64,000 nucleotides of DNA from Aromatoleum diolicum (GTDB lineage Bacteria > Pseudomonadota > Gammaproteobacteria > Burkholderiales > Rhodocyclaceae), in contig NZ_WTVQ01000018.1 in the NCBI RefSeq assembly GCF_012910955.1, positions 38,991 to 102,990 on the forward strand, written 5' to 3'. Shown in pieces: positions 48,719-60,779 of this stretch. Positions within the stretch are counted from its first letter, which is position 1, and each line of letters opens with the position of its first letter. The notes beneath the pieces were generated by a model, which saw nothing but the letters and a program-made list of their open reading frames with translations, did no database searches and had not been told where the DNA came from. A program made the translations under genes and the position numbers.

Positions 48719-50271
48719 GCACGTCAGCAACCGCCCTCCCGCGCCCGAGGCCTCAACTCGCCCTGCTGATCTTCCTGTTGCCGATCGTGGCATTCTTCCT
48801 GCGCCTCGGCGGGGCGCCGCTGTTCGACGTCGACGAAGGCGCATTCTCGGAAGCCACCCGCGAGATGTTCGAGCGGGGAGATTTCCTGTCGACCTATCTG
48901 AACGGCGAGCATCGTTTCGACAAGCCGATCCTCATCTACTGGCTGCAGGCACTCGGCTATCTCCTGTTCGGTGCCACCGAGTGGGCGTTCCGCCTTCCCT
49001 CCGCGGTCGCCGCCGCACTGTGGAGCTACGCCACGTGGTATTTCGCCCGCGAACGCTTCGGCGCCAATACCGCGCTTGCTGCGCTGGCGGTCACCGCCAC
49101 CGCACTCGGGCCCTTCGCGATCGGCCGTGCCGCCACCGCCGATGCGCTGCTCAATCTGTTGCTTGCGCTCGCGCTGTTCGACGCCTGGCGACACCTCGAA
49201 TCCGGCCGTCGTGCGCCGCTGCTGCGCAGCTTCGTGTGGATCGGCCTGGGGGTATTGACAAAAGGGCCGATCGCGCTGCTGGTGCCGGGCACCGTCAGCT
49301 TCCTCTACTGTGCCAGTCGCGGCGAATGGAAGCGCTGGACACGTGCGGTGTTCGACCCGGTGGGTCTGGTGATTCTCGCGGCACTGGTCGTACCCTGGTA
49401 CGCAGCGGCGCTGGCGATCCACGGTCAGGCGTTTATTGACGGCTTCATCCTCAAGCACAACGTCGAGCGCTTTACCGGCACACTCGAAGGCCACGCCGGC
49501 AGCCTGTTCTATTACGTGCTGGCGGTTCCACTTCTGCTGTTGCCGTGGACCGGGCCGCTTGTCGCCACGGTGCGCCACGTGCGCGCGGACATCGCCACGG
49601 GGGTGCGGCGATTTCTGTGGGTCTGGGCCGCGTTTGTCGTCGTGTTCTTTTCGCTCTCCGGCACCAAATTGCCGCATTACGTGCTGTACGGCGCGACACC
49701 ACTGTTCTTGCTGATCGCCGTGCACCGCAACGAGTTGCGCCGCGCGCGGCTCCACCTGCTTGCACCAACACTGTTCCTGATTACCCTGCCGCTGCTACCG
49801 CTGATCTTCAATGCGCTGGCAGCGAGCGATGCAGGCAATGCGTACTACCGCGCCCAGCTTGGCCTGGCACTGGGCGAAGCCTCGCCCGAATACTATCTGA
49901 TCACGATCGGTGGCTTGCTGGTCTGGCTCTGGCTGGCGGCACGCTGGAATGCGGCCACGTGGATGAAGGTTGCCGCAGCTGCAGTAATTCAAGTGGTGGT
50001 TCTCAGTACAGTGGTCGTACCGTGGGCTGGCGCTGTCCTGCAGGGGCCGGTCAAGGAAGCAGCATTGCTGGCACGGAAAATCGGAGAACCGGTCGTAGCC
50101 TGGCGTTATTACGCACCGAGCTTCAGTGTCTATCGTCAGGCCATAACCGTCGATCGCGTCCCTGCTCCCGGCGAGCTTGCCCTCACGCGTACCGACCGAC
50201 TGCCCGCGAGCGGTATCGAAATGCTCTACAGCAAAGGCGGGGTCGCGCTGATACGCAAGCTGCCAGACTGA
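48715..50271 (+). CDS. Glycosyltransferase family 39 membrane protein (ArnT-like)
   Basis: 518 residues, about eleven to twelve membrane helices. The first periplasmic loop has DVDEGAFSEATREMFERGDF, the GT-C family D-E pair that binds the metal or the lipid sugar. HRFDKPILIYWLQAL follows, which is the ArnT/PMT pattern. These enzymes move a sugar from undecaprenyl phosphate to lipid A or another envelope acceptor. Its start overlaps the GT2 stop by four bases. The acceptor is unknown. Confidence 0.92.
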   Translation: MSTSATALPRPRPQLALLIFLLPIVAFFLRLGGAPLFDVDEGAFSEATREMFERGDFLSTYLNGEHRFDKPILIYWLQALGYLLFGATEWAFRLPSAVAAALWSYATWYFARERFGANTALAALAVTATALGPFAIGRAATADALLNLLLALALFDAWRHLESGRRAPLLRSFVWIGLGVLTKGPIALLVPGTVSFLYCASRGEWKRWTRAVFDPVGLVILAALVVPWYAAALAIHGQAFIDGFILKHNVERFTGTLEGHAGSLFYYVLAVPLLLLPWTGPLVATVRHVRADIATGVRRFLWVWAAFVVVFFSLSGTKLPHYVLYGATPLFLLIAVHRNELRRARLHLLAPTLFLITLPLLPLIFNALAASDAGNAYYRAQLGLALGEASPEYYLITIGGLLVWLWLAARWNAATWMKVAAAAVIQVVVLSTVVVPWAGAVLQGPVKEAALLARKIGEPVVAWRYYAPSFSVYRQAITVDRVPAPGELALTRTDRLPASGIEMLYSKGGVALIRKLPD

Positions 50272-50386
50272 AAAGCCCCGCGCGACTCGAACCTTTATCA
50301 ATCCAACGGAACAGACGGATGCCTCCAGGCAACATCAGCACGACACGCAGACCGGCAGGTTCTAACACCCATCGAGGCGCAACGCG

Positions 50387-51100
50387 ATGAGCCGCCTGAC
50401 CTTGGTTATGTGCGTCAGCTTGCTGGCGTGTGCAGTGCTGTTCACGAGCGTTCCCGAGATAGACCTGGCCGTGTCACGCGCGTTCTTCGAGCCCGAGCAA
50501 GGTTTCGTCGGCGAGCGCGACGCCTTCGTGCAGTCGCTCTACAAAGGCGTCCCGCTGATGTCGCGCGCGATCATCATTGGTCTGCTGATCGCGATGTTTG
50601 CCTACTCGATCCAGCGGGGGGAGACCGGGGCGCGGCGGCGCATTCAGGTCGGTTACCTGATCGTCGCGCTGGCACTTGGCCCCGGACTTCTGATCGACGT
50701 CGCACTGAAAGACAATTGGGGGCGCGCCCGCCCAGCCAAGATTGTCGATTTTGGAGGAACCCAGATTTTTTCTCCGGCCCTGAAACCGACCGATCAGTGC
50801 CAGAACAACTGTTCCTTCGTCAGTGGCCACGCGTCTGCAGGGTTCTACTTGGTGAGCCTGGGTTTTCTCGGCGGCGCGGCGGCACGCCGGCGCTGGACGC
50901 TGATTGGATTGGCAGCCGGAGCGCTATTCGGCTTTGGCCGCATCACGCAGGGTGGGCATTTTCTCAGCGATATCGTATTCAGCTTCTACGCGACATGGTT
51001 CGCGGCATGGCTGGCATGGCTGGCATTCCGGCAATTCGGCTGGCTACCGGATGAACCCAATCCCGCAGCCGACCCGCTGCAAGCAGAGCACGTAAACTGA
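50387..51100 (+). CDS. PAP2-family phosphatase, LpxE/lipid-phosphatase-like
   Basis: 237 residues, six helices. Motifs are KDNWGRARP (K-x6-R-P), VSGHASAGF and RITQGGHFLSD (R-x5-H-x3-D). The QGGHFLSD wording resembles lipid A 1-phosphatases. It lies after the ArnT-like gene on the same strand, separated by 115 bases. Which lipid it dephosphorylates cannot be decided here. Confidence 0.88.
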   Translation: MSRLTLVMCVSLLACAVLFTSVPEIDLAVSRAFFEPEQGFVGERDAFVQSLYKGVPLMSRAIIIGLLIAMFAYSIQRGETGARRRIQVGYLIVALALGPGLLIDVALKDNWGRARPAKIVDFGGTQIFSPALKPTDQCQNNCSFVSGHASAGFYLVSLGFLGGAAARRRWTLIGLAAGALFGFGRITQGGHFLSDIVFSFYATWFAAWLAWLAFRQFGWLPDEPNPAADPLQAEHVN

Positions 51101-51123
51101 GCTCCCCGTCGCGGTGGCCCTGG

Positions 51124-51552
51124 TCAGCGTGAGGCCGCTGCCGGACTTGATGCCGAAATATCGATGACCTTGCCGTCCGCACTCGATTCAACTGCTTTTT
51201 CGAGCTGACCGTCAACCACCGCACCACACTCCATCTGCAGCTGGCGGTAAGTGATATTTCCCGAAACGCGCGCGTTCGACTGGAGTTCGAGAAAATGCTC
51301 GACTTCAAGATCGCCGGAGATGCTTCCGTTGATCACGGCATCGTACGCGCGCACGCGTCCGACGATCGTGCCTTTATCGCTAAGCACAAGCAGGCTGCGC
51401 TCACCATCCTTGCTGAGCACATTCCCCTCGATCTTGCCATCCACCCGCAATCCGCCGGAAAACAGCACGTCACCGACAATTTCCAGATTGTCCGCGACAA
51501 GGCTCGAGAGTTTGGTCACTTCGATCGACTTGTTGCGCTTGCGTCCGAACAT
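51124..51552 (-). CDS. Bactofilin (polymer-forming cytoskeletal protein)
   Basis: 142 residues. A central beta-helix-like core holds repeats such as LEIVGDVLFSGGLRVDGKIEG and GRVRAYDAVINGSISGDLEVE, the bactofilin domain, with short disordered tails. Bactofilins polymerise without nucleotide and localise cell-wall enzymes. It is the last gene in the minus-strand set M23 peptidase, membrane coiled-coil protein, bactofilin (51-base gap), the same partner type seen elsewhere for bactofilins. Confidence 0.94.
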   Translation of the reverse strand: MFGRKRNKSIEVTKLSSLVADNLEIVGDVLFSGGLRVDGKIEGNVLSKDGERSLLVLSDKGTIVGRVRAYDAVINGSISGDLEVEHFLELQSNARVSGNITYRQLQMECGAVVDGQLEKAVESSADGKVIDISASSPAAASR

Positions 51553-51603
51553 TACTCCTGCACTCCTGATTTATTGCCCGCCCCGCGTTCTTGCCTGAGT
51601 CCT

Positions 51604-51969
51604 TCACTTGCCCGGCGCACGCGCGCCCGCAGACTTGAGAAACGCCAGCTCTTCGCGCACTTGCTTGAGCTGTTCGTTGAGAGTCACCACCTGACGCTCC
51701 AGCTCGCCGCGGGTGGCGAGCTCCACTTCAAAATCGAAACGCGACTTCGCCAACGCATCCCGTAATTGGTGGTTTTCGGCGCGTACGTCCGAAAGAAAGG
51801 ACGCCGGCGCGAGATGATTCTCGAAATATCGGAAACCGACCACCGCAAGAACCACCCCCCCCAGTACCAGCAGGAGCGTCACGAACAGCCTCCGATAGCC
51901 GCGCGAAGGAGCCAAAGCGTAGGCCTTGCGCGTGAGGTCGTAACTGTACGAGAAGCGCCCCGAAGACAT
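51604..51969 (-). CDS. Membrane-anchored coiled-coil protein (possibly DUF6776-like)
   Basis: 121 residues. A cytoplasmic N-terminal tail (about 30 residues) is followed by a membrane helix (LFVTLLLVLGGVVLAVVGFRYF, about residues 28-48). A periplasmic coiled coil (about 60-110) rich in heptad Leu and charged residues ends in a basic tail. The layout resembles a linker between cytoplasmic bactofilin and periplasmic peptidase. The family name is tentative. A GTG at 51978 abuts the peptidase stop and is an alternative start. Confidence 0.75.
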   Translation of the reverse strand: MSSGRFSYSYDLTRKAYALAPSRGYRRLFVTLLLVLGGVVLAVVGFRYFENHLAPASFLSDVRAENHQLRDALAKSRFDFEVELATRGELERQVVTLNEQLKQVREELAFLKSAGARAPGK

Positions 51970-51978
51970 CGGTGACAC

Positions 51979-52971
51979 TCAGAACCGCGCCAGATAATAC
52001 GCTGGATCGACGACGAGCCCGTCCTTGATGACCTCGAAATGCAGGTGTGACCCAGTCGACCGCCCCGTGGACCCGATCTCGGCAATCTTCTGACCGGGCA
52101 TCACGATCTGGCCGACCCGCGCATGCAGTTTCGAAGCATGGGCATAACGCGTTACGAGACCGCCGCCGTGGTCGATTTCAACCGTATTACCGTATTCCGC
52201 GCGATACCCGGCAAAGCTCACGCGCCCGCCCCCGCTCGCGGCAATCGCCGTACCTTTCAGGGCAGGATAATCGACGCCGCTGTGAAACGCGGGGCGCCTC
52301 TGGAACGGATCGACCCGGTTGCCGAAAGTCGACGTGATGTCGACGTCGGCCACCGGTGAACGGCCCGGAAACGCCATGTAGGCCAGGTTGAATGTGGTAG
52401 CAAGCTTATCAATGTGCATGAAGGCGTCACGGACGCGCTCGATGTCCTGCTCCATGCGGGAAAGCTCGTCGGTCAGCAAACTGGGCTCACCCATTTCGAC
52501 ACGCTGCGATGCTTCGACAAGGCGTGAAACCGGGTCCGCCACGCGCGGCGAGAATGCGGACGACGGCGTCAGCCAGGGACCGCCAGCGGAAGCCGCCGGC
52601 GGCGTCTTGGCAATTCGGCCCGACTTGATTTCGGCCGCGGAGCTGTCCTTGATACGGGCCTCGAAATCCTTGATCAGACCGATGCGGGCTGCAAGGCCGG
52701 CAGCCTCGGCTTCGAGCTGAACCATACGACCGGACAGCTCCCCGAAACGATCAATGAGCAGACGGCCTTCCGGCTGTGCGGGATCGATCGATGCACTGTC
52801 GACCGTCACCGGACGGCTTTCCGGCGCGGGGCTGAAACCATAACCAAGGGCAAAACCGCCCCCCACTGCCGCCATAACCGCAAGCGCAGAGACACCCAGG
52901 AAGGTACGCGCGCTGATGGTGCGTAAGTTGGACTGGGCCAGGGTTCCGGCGGAAAGAATGACAAATGCCAT
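51979..52971 (-). CDS. M23 family metallopeptidase (LytM), membrane-anchored
   Basis: 330 residues. An N-terminal hydrophobic helix (about residues 25-45) anchors the protein; a helical region (about 60-180) follows; the C-terminal LytM domain has the zinc motifs HSGVDYPALKG (H-x3-D) and HLHFEV (H-x-H). It is a candidate peptidoglycan endopeptidase. GGAGG six bases ahead supports the ATG at 52971. Its stop abuts the membrane coiled-coil gene, and the bactofilin is next. Confidence 0.92.
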   Translation of the reverse strand: MAFVILSAGTLAQSNLRTISARTFLGVSALAVMAAVGGGFALGYGFSPAPESRPVTVDSASIDPAQPEGRLLIDRFGELSGRMVQLEAEAAGLAARIGLIKDFEARIKDSSAAEIKSGRIAKTPPAASAGGPWLTPSSAFSPRVADPVSRLVEASQRVEMGEPSLLTDELSRMEQDIERVRDAFMHIDKLATTFNLAYMAFPGRSPVADVDITSTFGNRVDPFQRRPAFHSGVDYPALKGTAIAASGGGRVSFAGYRAEYGNTVEIDHGGGLVTRYAHASKLHARVGQIVMPGQKIAEIGSTGRSTGSHLHFEVIKDGLVVDPAYYLARF

Positions 52972-55334
<2,363 letters not shown>

Positions 55335-55341
55335 ATCTCGC

Positions 55342-55381
55342 CCCCGGATTGCGCAGCCTCCGGGGGCGGCGCAATCCGGGG
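55342..55381. terminator. Bidirectional hairpin between fadH and the FUSC gene
   Basis: CCCCGGATTGCGC (55342-55354) and GCGCAATCCGGGG (55369-55381) form a perfect 13-base stem with a 14-base loop. No U tract follows, so classical Rho-independent action is doubtful; a bidirectional barrier or mRNA stabiliser for the two convergent genes fits. Confidence 0.55.
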
Positions 55382-55397
55382 ATTCAGTTCGCAAGGG

Positions 55398-57323
55398 CTA
55401 TTCCCGGTTGTCCGGCCTTGCCGGGACACCAAAGTTCAACAGGTCGGCCGCGCGGACGAGCATGCCGGCGAGTGACCGAATCGCTAGCTTGTGCGTGTCG
55501 TCATCGGCCGCGTCCGCCAACGCGAGCAATGCTTGCGCGGTCTGTTGCGGCAGCATTTGCTGCTTCAGTATCCCGACGAGCAGCGCTTTCACGGCGTCCG
55601 GCATGCCCAGACGCTGCATGTCGATCAGCGACTGCCCCACGTTCAGCGTCGCCAGCAAGCCCTCGGGCCAGCGTTCGCCAAGCCCTTCCGCCCGCCCCAG
55701 ATGCAGCGTCAGACGCAGAATCTGGCGTGCGCCCCGGGCGTGCCAATCCACAGGATTCGTATTTGCACCGAACTCGACGATGCGAAGCAGGTCGCGACGG
55801 ATCATTGCCGCCGCATCCACCGCTTGTCGTTCGGCACGGCGTGGCAAGAGGATGAAACCGCCGGCCAGTACGACCGCAGGCAAGATCAGTGCGGCCGAAT
55901 CGCCGAGGATCCTGCCGACGTCATCTGTAGCGGGCATACCGGCTTGCGAGGCCAGCAGGAAGCACATGTTGGCGTCGACGGCAGGGATGGCGGTTTGCGG
56001 ATGCACACGGACGAATCCGCCCACGAGCAGGAACGGCGCGATCGTCAGCAATAGCCCCGTTGTGGTGGCGATCTCGGGCTGCACCGCCAGGCGGTAGAAG
56101 ACGGCCGCGACAACGCCAGCAACGACGCCGGTCAACAACTTTGGCGCGATCAACTGGGGCAAGGGCAAGGAACCCAGCACCATGACGAAGATGCTCACGC
56201 CCAAAGCTGCCAGTTGAAGTGGTGGCCACGGCCACCATAATCCGGGCAGCGCGGCCGCAAAGCTCGCCCCCCCTGCCAGCGTACCGGCGCGCCATGCCAG
56301 CCGCCACTCACGGTGCGGTGCCAGCCAGGCCTGACGCAGTCTCGGAGCAACGGAAGGACCGGAAACCGCATCTGGGCGGTTCAGTGCGACGTCGGCGTCG
56401 AGAATCTGCCAGATGGCGCCCTTCAAACGCAGCAAGTCTGCGTCTTGGCGCGTATCGATGCGCCGCTCATCCTCCGCCATAGGGCTGTCCCATGCGCTGC
56501 GGAGGTGGGCCGCGATGCGATCCAACTGATCCAGCAAGACCGCATCACAAGGGATGCTCTTGTTGCGTATCGCCTGCGCCCCAGCCATCGTCGTCAGCGA
56601 TCCGATGATGAGCAGATCCACGTCACCCAAGCGCCGATACCCCGCCACCGATCCGGCCGAAGTCAGACGCGCCGAGGCATCAAGTTTGCTGATCAGACCG
56701 AGTATCCGGCGCTCTTCCTTGCCATGATGCTCCGACATGCCCTCGCGCAGCACGCGCGCCGCATACGCCACGGCCTCTGCGGACACGGCTCGTATCTGGG
56801 CATAAAAATCCGACAGCGGCGACTCGGGCGTCAGCGCCGCCAGCACCAGTGTGCTGACCACCACGCCGATCAGCGTACACAGCACGCGCGCCATGGCGAT
56901 ATCGATCGAATCGGATGGCATCAGCACCGACGGAATTACAACCACCGCCGCCGTCATTCCAGCCAACAGGGCGGCGTACCCGAGCACACCGCGCAGGACA
57001 TGGGTCAGTCCTGCATTTACCGCGATCCAAACCGCCAGTACGAGGAGTTGCACATACGGCGAAGTCGGAATGTGCATCAGGGCAAAACCCACGCCCGCGC
57101 CGATCAGGGTACCGACGATCCGATACAGCGCGCGCTCCACAACCAGGCCACGCGACGCCTGCGTGAGCACCCACACCGGCATCGCCGCCCAATAGGCATT
57201 GTGAACATGCAGCGCCGCGGCAATCGCAAACGACAGCCACGCTGCGAGTGCAAGCGCCAGGGCCTTGCGGGCAAGGGGCCAGTCAAAGCCGAGGAAAGTC
57301 GGTACCGACGCAGGCGAATTCAT
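55398..57323 (-). CDS. FUSC family membrane protein (aromatic acid exporter/YccS-like)
   Basis: 641 residues. Two sets of about five to six membrane helices (about residues 15-170 and 345-490) flank a large cytoplasmic domain, the FUSC/YccS/AaeB layout. AYWAAMPVWVLTQASRGLVVERALYRIVGT is typical of the first half. Such proteins export aromatic acids or act as efflux permeases in Gram-negative bacteria. No AaeA-like partner is next to it. It lies downstream of the ppsA terminator. Confidence 0.85.
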   Translation of the reverse strand: MNSPASVPTFLGFDWPLARKALALALAAWLSFAIAAALHVHNAYWAAMPVWVLTQASRGLVVERALYRIVGTLIGAGVGFALMHIPTSPYVQLLVLAVWIAVNAGLTHVLRGVLGYAALLAGMTAAVVVIPSVLMPSDSIDIAMARVLCTLIGVVVSTLVLAALTPESPLSDFYAQIRAVSAEAVAYAARVLREGMSEHHGKEERRILGLISKLDASARLTSAGSVAGYRRLGDVDLLIIGSLTTMAGAQAIRNKSIPCDAVLLDQLDRIAAHLRSAWDSPMAEDERRIDTRQDADLLRLKGAIWQILDADVALNRPDAVSGPSVAPRLRQAWLAPHREWRLAWRAGTLAGGASFAAALPGLWWPWPPLQLAALGVSIFVMVLGSLPLPQLIAPKLLTGVVAGVVAAVFYRLAVQPEIATTTGLLLTIAPFLLVGGFVRVHPQTAIPAVDANMCFLLASQAGMPATDDVGRILGDSAALILPAVVLAGGFILLPRRAERQAVDAAAMIRRDLLRIVEFGANTNPVDWHARGARQILRLTLHLGRAEGLGERWPEGLLATLNVGQSLIDMQRLGMPDAVKALLVGILKQQMLPQQTAQALLALADAADDDTHKLAIRSLAGMLVRAADLLNFGVPARPDNRE

Positions 57324-57382
57324 CTTTTTGCTTGGTGACGGTTGGCGCGGCTCATCTCACAGCGGATTCCCAATGCGGGAGC

Positions 57383-57408
57383 AAAAACGGCGGCCGAAGC
57401 CGCCGTTT
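57383..57408 (-). terminator. Rho-independent terminator after ppsA
   Basis: AAACGGCGG (57385-57393) and CCGCCGTTT (57400-57408) form a perfect 9-base stem. Read on the minus strand the loop is CTTCGG, a stable UUCG type, followed by TTTTTGC. It lies 23 bases beyond the ppsA stop. Confidence 0.85.
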
Positions 57409-57430
57409 CCATTCCGCAAACTGATCAGGC

Positions 57431-59797
57431 TCAGTTCTTGACGTGCGCCGCCAGCTTCAACCACGTATCGACGACCGTATCCGGGTTCAGCGAGATGGTC
57501 TGGATGCCCTCGTCCATCAGCCACTCGGCGAAATCGGCATGGTCTGACGGCCCCTGGCCGCAGATACCGACATATTTGCCGAGACGGTTGGCAGACTTGA
57601 TCGCCATCGACAGCAGCTGCTTGACCGCCGGATCGCGTTCGTCGAACGCATGGGCGACAAGACCCGAGTCACGATCGAGGCCGAGCGTAAGCTGGGTCAG
57701 GTCGTTCGAGCCGATCGAGAAGCCGTCGAAATGCTCAAGGAAGGCGTCGGCGAGCAGCGCGTTCGACGGAATCTCGCACATCATGATCAGCTTGAGATCG
57801 TTGGTGCCGCGCTTCAGGCCGTGCGCCGCGAGCAGGTCGACGACGCCGCTCGCTTCCTCGACGTTGCGCACGAACGGAATCATGATCTGCACGTTGGTCA
57901 GGCCGAGTTCGTTGCGCACCTTCTTCATCGCGATGCATTCGAGTTCGAAGCAGTCGCGGAAGCTGTGCGCGATGTAGCGTGAGGCGCCGCGGAAGCCGAG
58001 CATCGGGTTTTCTTCTTCCGGCTCGTAGATCTCGCCGCCGAGCAGCTTGCGGTACTCGTTCGACTTGAAGTCGGACATGCGCACGATCACCGGCTTCGGG
58101 TAGAAGGCCGCGGCAATCGTCGCCACGCCCTCGACCAACTTCTCGATGAAGAACTGCTTCGGCGTCGCGTAGCCACGCGAACGGCGCAGGATCTCGTCAC
58201 GCAGGTTGGCCGGCACCTGGCTGAGCTCGAGAATCGCCTTCGGGTGGATGCCGATCATGTTGTTGATGACGAACTCGAGGCGCGCCAGGCCGACGCCACC
58301 GTTCGGAATCTGCGCGAACTCGAAAGCGAGTTCGGGATTGCCGACGTTCATCATGATCTTCACCGGAATCTCGGGCAGGTTGCCCATGTCGGTAGTGATG
58401 ACCTCAAAGTCGAGGCGGCCGCGATACACATAGCCGGTATCGCCCTCGGCGCAGGAAACCGTCACCGAATCGCCCTCCGCCAGCACCTCGGTGGCGTTGC
58501 CGCAGCCGACGATTGCCGGAATGCCCAGCTCGCGCGCGATGATCGCTGCGTGGCAGGTACGCCCGCCGCGGTTGGTGACGATCGCGCTGGCGCGCTTCAT
58601 CACCGGCTCCCAGTTCGGGTCGGTCATGTCGGTGACGAGGATGTCGCCGGCCTGCACGCGGCTCATTTCCGACGCGTCGGCAACCACGCGCACGGTGCCC
58701 GCACCGATCTTCTGGCCGATCGCACGGCCGTGGGTGAGTGCCTTGCCGTACTGCTTGAGGCGGTACTTTTCCATCACGTGGCCGGTGGACTGGCTCTTCA
58801 CCGTCTCGGGCCGCGCCTGCAGGATGTACAGTTTGCCATCCTCGCCATCCTTGCCCCACTCGATGTCCATCGGACGACCGTAGTGCTGCTCGATCACGAC
58901 GGCGTAGCGCGCGAGTTCCAGCACGTCTTCGTCAGTCAGCGAGAACTTGACGCGTTCGACTTCGGCGACATCGACGGTGCGCACCGACTTGCCGGCTTCC
59001 TTCTTGTCGGCAAAGACCATCTTGATCAGCTTGGAACCCAGGTTGCGGCGGATGACGGCCGGCCTGCCCAGCGCCAGCGTGGGCTTATGCACGTAGAACT
59101 CGTCGGGGTTCACCGCCCCCTGAACCACCGTTTCGCCCAGACCATACGAAGCGGTGATGAACACCACCTGGTCGAAGCCCGACTCGGTATCGATGGTGAA
59201 CATCACGCCCGACGCGCCGGTGTCCGAGCGCACCATGCGCTGCACGCCGGCCGACAGCGCCACTTCGGCGTGCGTGAAGCCCTTGTGCACGCGGTAGGCG
59301 ATGGCACGGTCGTTATACAGCGACGCGAACACTTCCTTCATCGCGTGCAGGATGTTCTCGTAGCCGTGGATGTTGAGGAAGGTTTCCTGCTGCCCCGCAA
59401 ACGAGGCGTCGGGCAGATCCTCGGCCGTGGCCGATGAACGCACCGCGAAACTACCCTCGCCTTCTGCGGTCAGCGCGTTGTAGGCAGCGTGAATTTCAGC
59501 TTCCAGCCTGGCGGGGAAAGGCGTATCGATCATCCACTGACGGATCTGCGCGCCGGTCTTTGCCAGCTTTTCCACGTCATCCACGTCCAGCGCATCGAGT
59601 GCAGCACGAATCCGCTCCGCCAAGCCTTGATGGGCAAGGAACTCGCGGAACGCGTCCGCAGTGGTCGCGAAACCGCCCGGCACCCGCACGCTGGCAGGTA
59701 GCTGGCTGATCATCTCGCCGAGCGAGGCGTTCTTGCCACCGACCTGCTCTACGTCTGACATGCGCAGTTCAGTGAAGGGAATGACATAACGGGTCAT
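57431..59797 (-). CDS. ppsA: Phosphoenolpyruvate synthase
   Basis: 788 residues in three domains: the N-terminal ATP-grasp part ([21 protein letters not shown]), the swivelling phosphohistidine domain with [21 protein letters not shown], and the C-terminal PEP barrel with Cys in [17 protein letters not shown]. It converts pyruvate and ATP to phosphoenolpyruvate, AMP and phosphate. The ATG at 59797 follows GGAAGG by six bases. It is divergent from its regulator PSRP (110-base gap). Confidence 0.97.
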   Translation of the reverse strand: MTRYVIPFTELRMSDVEQVGGKNASLGEMISQLPASVRVPGGFATTADAFREFLAHQGLAERIRAALDALDVDDVEKLAKTGAQIRQWMIDTPFPARLEAEIHAAYNALTAEGEGSFAVRSSATAEDLPDASFAGQQETFLNIHGYENILHAMKEVFASLYNDRAIAYRVHKGFTHAEVALSAGVQRMVRSDTGASGVMFTIDTESGFDQVVFITASYGLGETVVQGAVNPDEFYVHKPTLALGRPAVIRRNLGSKLIKMVFADKKEAGKSVRTVDVAEVERVKFSLTDEDVLELARYAVVIEQHYGRPMDIEWGKDGEDGKLYILQARPETVKSQSTGHVMEKYRLKQYGKALTHGRAIGQKIGAGTVRVVADASEMSRVQAGDILVTDMTDPNWEPVMKRASAIVTNRGGRTCHAAIIARELGIPAIVGCGNATEVLAEGDSVTVSCAEGDTGYVYRGRLDFEVITTDMGNLPEIPVKIMMNVGNPELAFEFAQIPNGGVGLARLEFVINNMIGIHPKAILELSQVPANLRDEILRRSRGYATPKQFFIEKLVEGVATIAAAFYPKPVIVRMSDFKSNEYRKLLGGEIYEPEEENPMLGFRGASRYIAHSFRDCFELECIAMKKVRNELGLTNVQIMIPFVRNVEEASGVVDLLAAHGLKRGTNDLKLIMMCEIPSNALLADAFLEHFDGFSIGSNDLTQLTLGLDRDSGLVAHAFDERDPAVKQLLSMAIKSANRLGKYVGICGQGPSDHADFAEWLMDEGIQTISLNPDTVVDTWLKLAAHVKN

Positions 59798-59906
59798 GAA
59801 TGGCCTTCCGATTTTGTTGGGGAGAAAGCAAAATGCGATTTTACCGGCAATTGCTGCTCTGCCGCACGGCAGGTTTTCCCCAATACCCCATTTTTTGGCC
59901 TGGACA

Positions 59907-60740
59907 ATGAGCGATCTACCCATTCGTACCGTCTTCTTCGTCTCGGACGGTACCGGCATCACCGCCGAAACGCTGGGCCACAGCCTGCTTGCACAGTTTC
60001 CCGATGCGCGCTTGCGTCAGGTTCGCATCCCTTTCGTCGACGATCTCGACAAAGCGCTCGACGCCGCACGCCAGATCCGCGAGGCACGGATAACTGATGG
60101 CGTGCGCCCGATCGTCTTCAGCACGCTGGTCAACCCCGACCCGAAAAGCGGATTGCACGGAATCGACGCGCTGTTCGTCGACCTGTTCGAGCAATTCATC
60201 GTGCCTCTCGAAGCAGAACTCGGTCAGCGTTCGACACACGCAGTCGGGCGCTTCCACGGCATTGCCGACAGCCAGAACTACAAGGCGCGCATCGAGGCGA
60301 TCAACTTCGCGATGTCACACGATGACGGTGTCTCGACAGACGGCGAACTGGCCGACGCGGACGTGATCCTGGTCGGCGTGTCGCGCTCCGGCAAGACGCC
60401 GACGAGCCTGTATCTGGCGATGCAATTCGGCGTAAAGGCGGCGAACTACCCGCTAATCCCCGAGGATTTCGAACGCAACAAACTCCCGGGAGAGCTCCAT
60501 CGCCATCGCCCCAAACTCTTCGGCCTGACCATCGCCGCCGAACGCCTGTCGCAGATTCGCCAGGAGCGACGCCCCAATAGCCGCTACGCGTCGATCGACA
60601 ACTGCCGCTTCGAGATCGACGCGGCCCAAAAGCTGATGCGCCGCGAGAACATCCAGTGGCTGGACTCGACGACGAAATCGATCGAAGAGATTTCGGCTAC
60701 CATCCTGCAGGCCGTGCGATTGAACAAGCCCGCCTACTGA
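59907..60740 (+). CDS. ppsR: PEP synthetase regulatory kinase/phosphorylase (PSRP, DUF299)
   Basis: 277 residues. It starts [22 protein letters not shown], the DUF299/PSRP signature, and has a P-loop [16 protein letters not shown] near residues 153-168. PSRP controls PEP synthase by ADP-dependent phosphorylation and phosphate-dependent dephosphorylation of a Thr next to the catalytic His; the Thr-Cys-His of ppsA (RTCHAAI) is its expected target. The two genes are divergent neighbours. Upstream codons in this frame overlap the ppsA start region. Confidence 0.96.
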   Translation: MSDLPIRTVFFVSDGTGITAETLGHSLLAQFPDARLRQVRIPFVDDLDKALDAARQIREARITDGVRPIVFSTLVNPDPKSGLHGIDALFVDLFEQFIVPLEAELGQRSTHAVGRFHGIADSQNYKARIEAINFAMSHDDGVSTDGELADADVILVGVSRSGKTPTSLYLAMQFGVKAANYPLIPEDFERNKLPGELHRHRPKLFGLTIAAERLSQIRQERRPNSRYASIDNCRFEIDAAQKLMRRENIQWLDSTTKSIEEISATILQAVRLNKPAY

Positions 60741-60779
60741 GCCGCGCACGGCTGCAACATCTCCCAAACAGGAATCATC

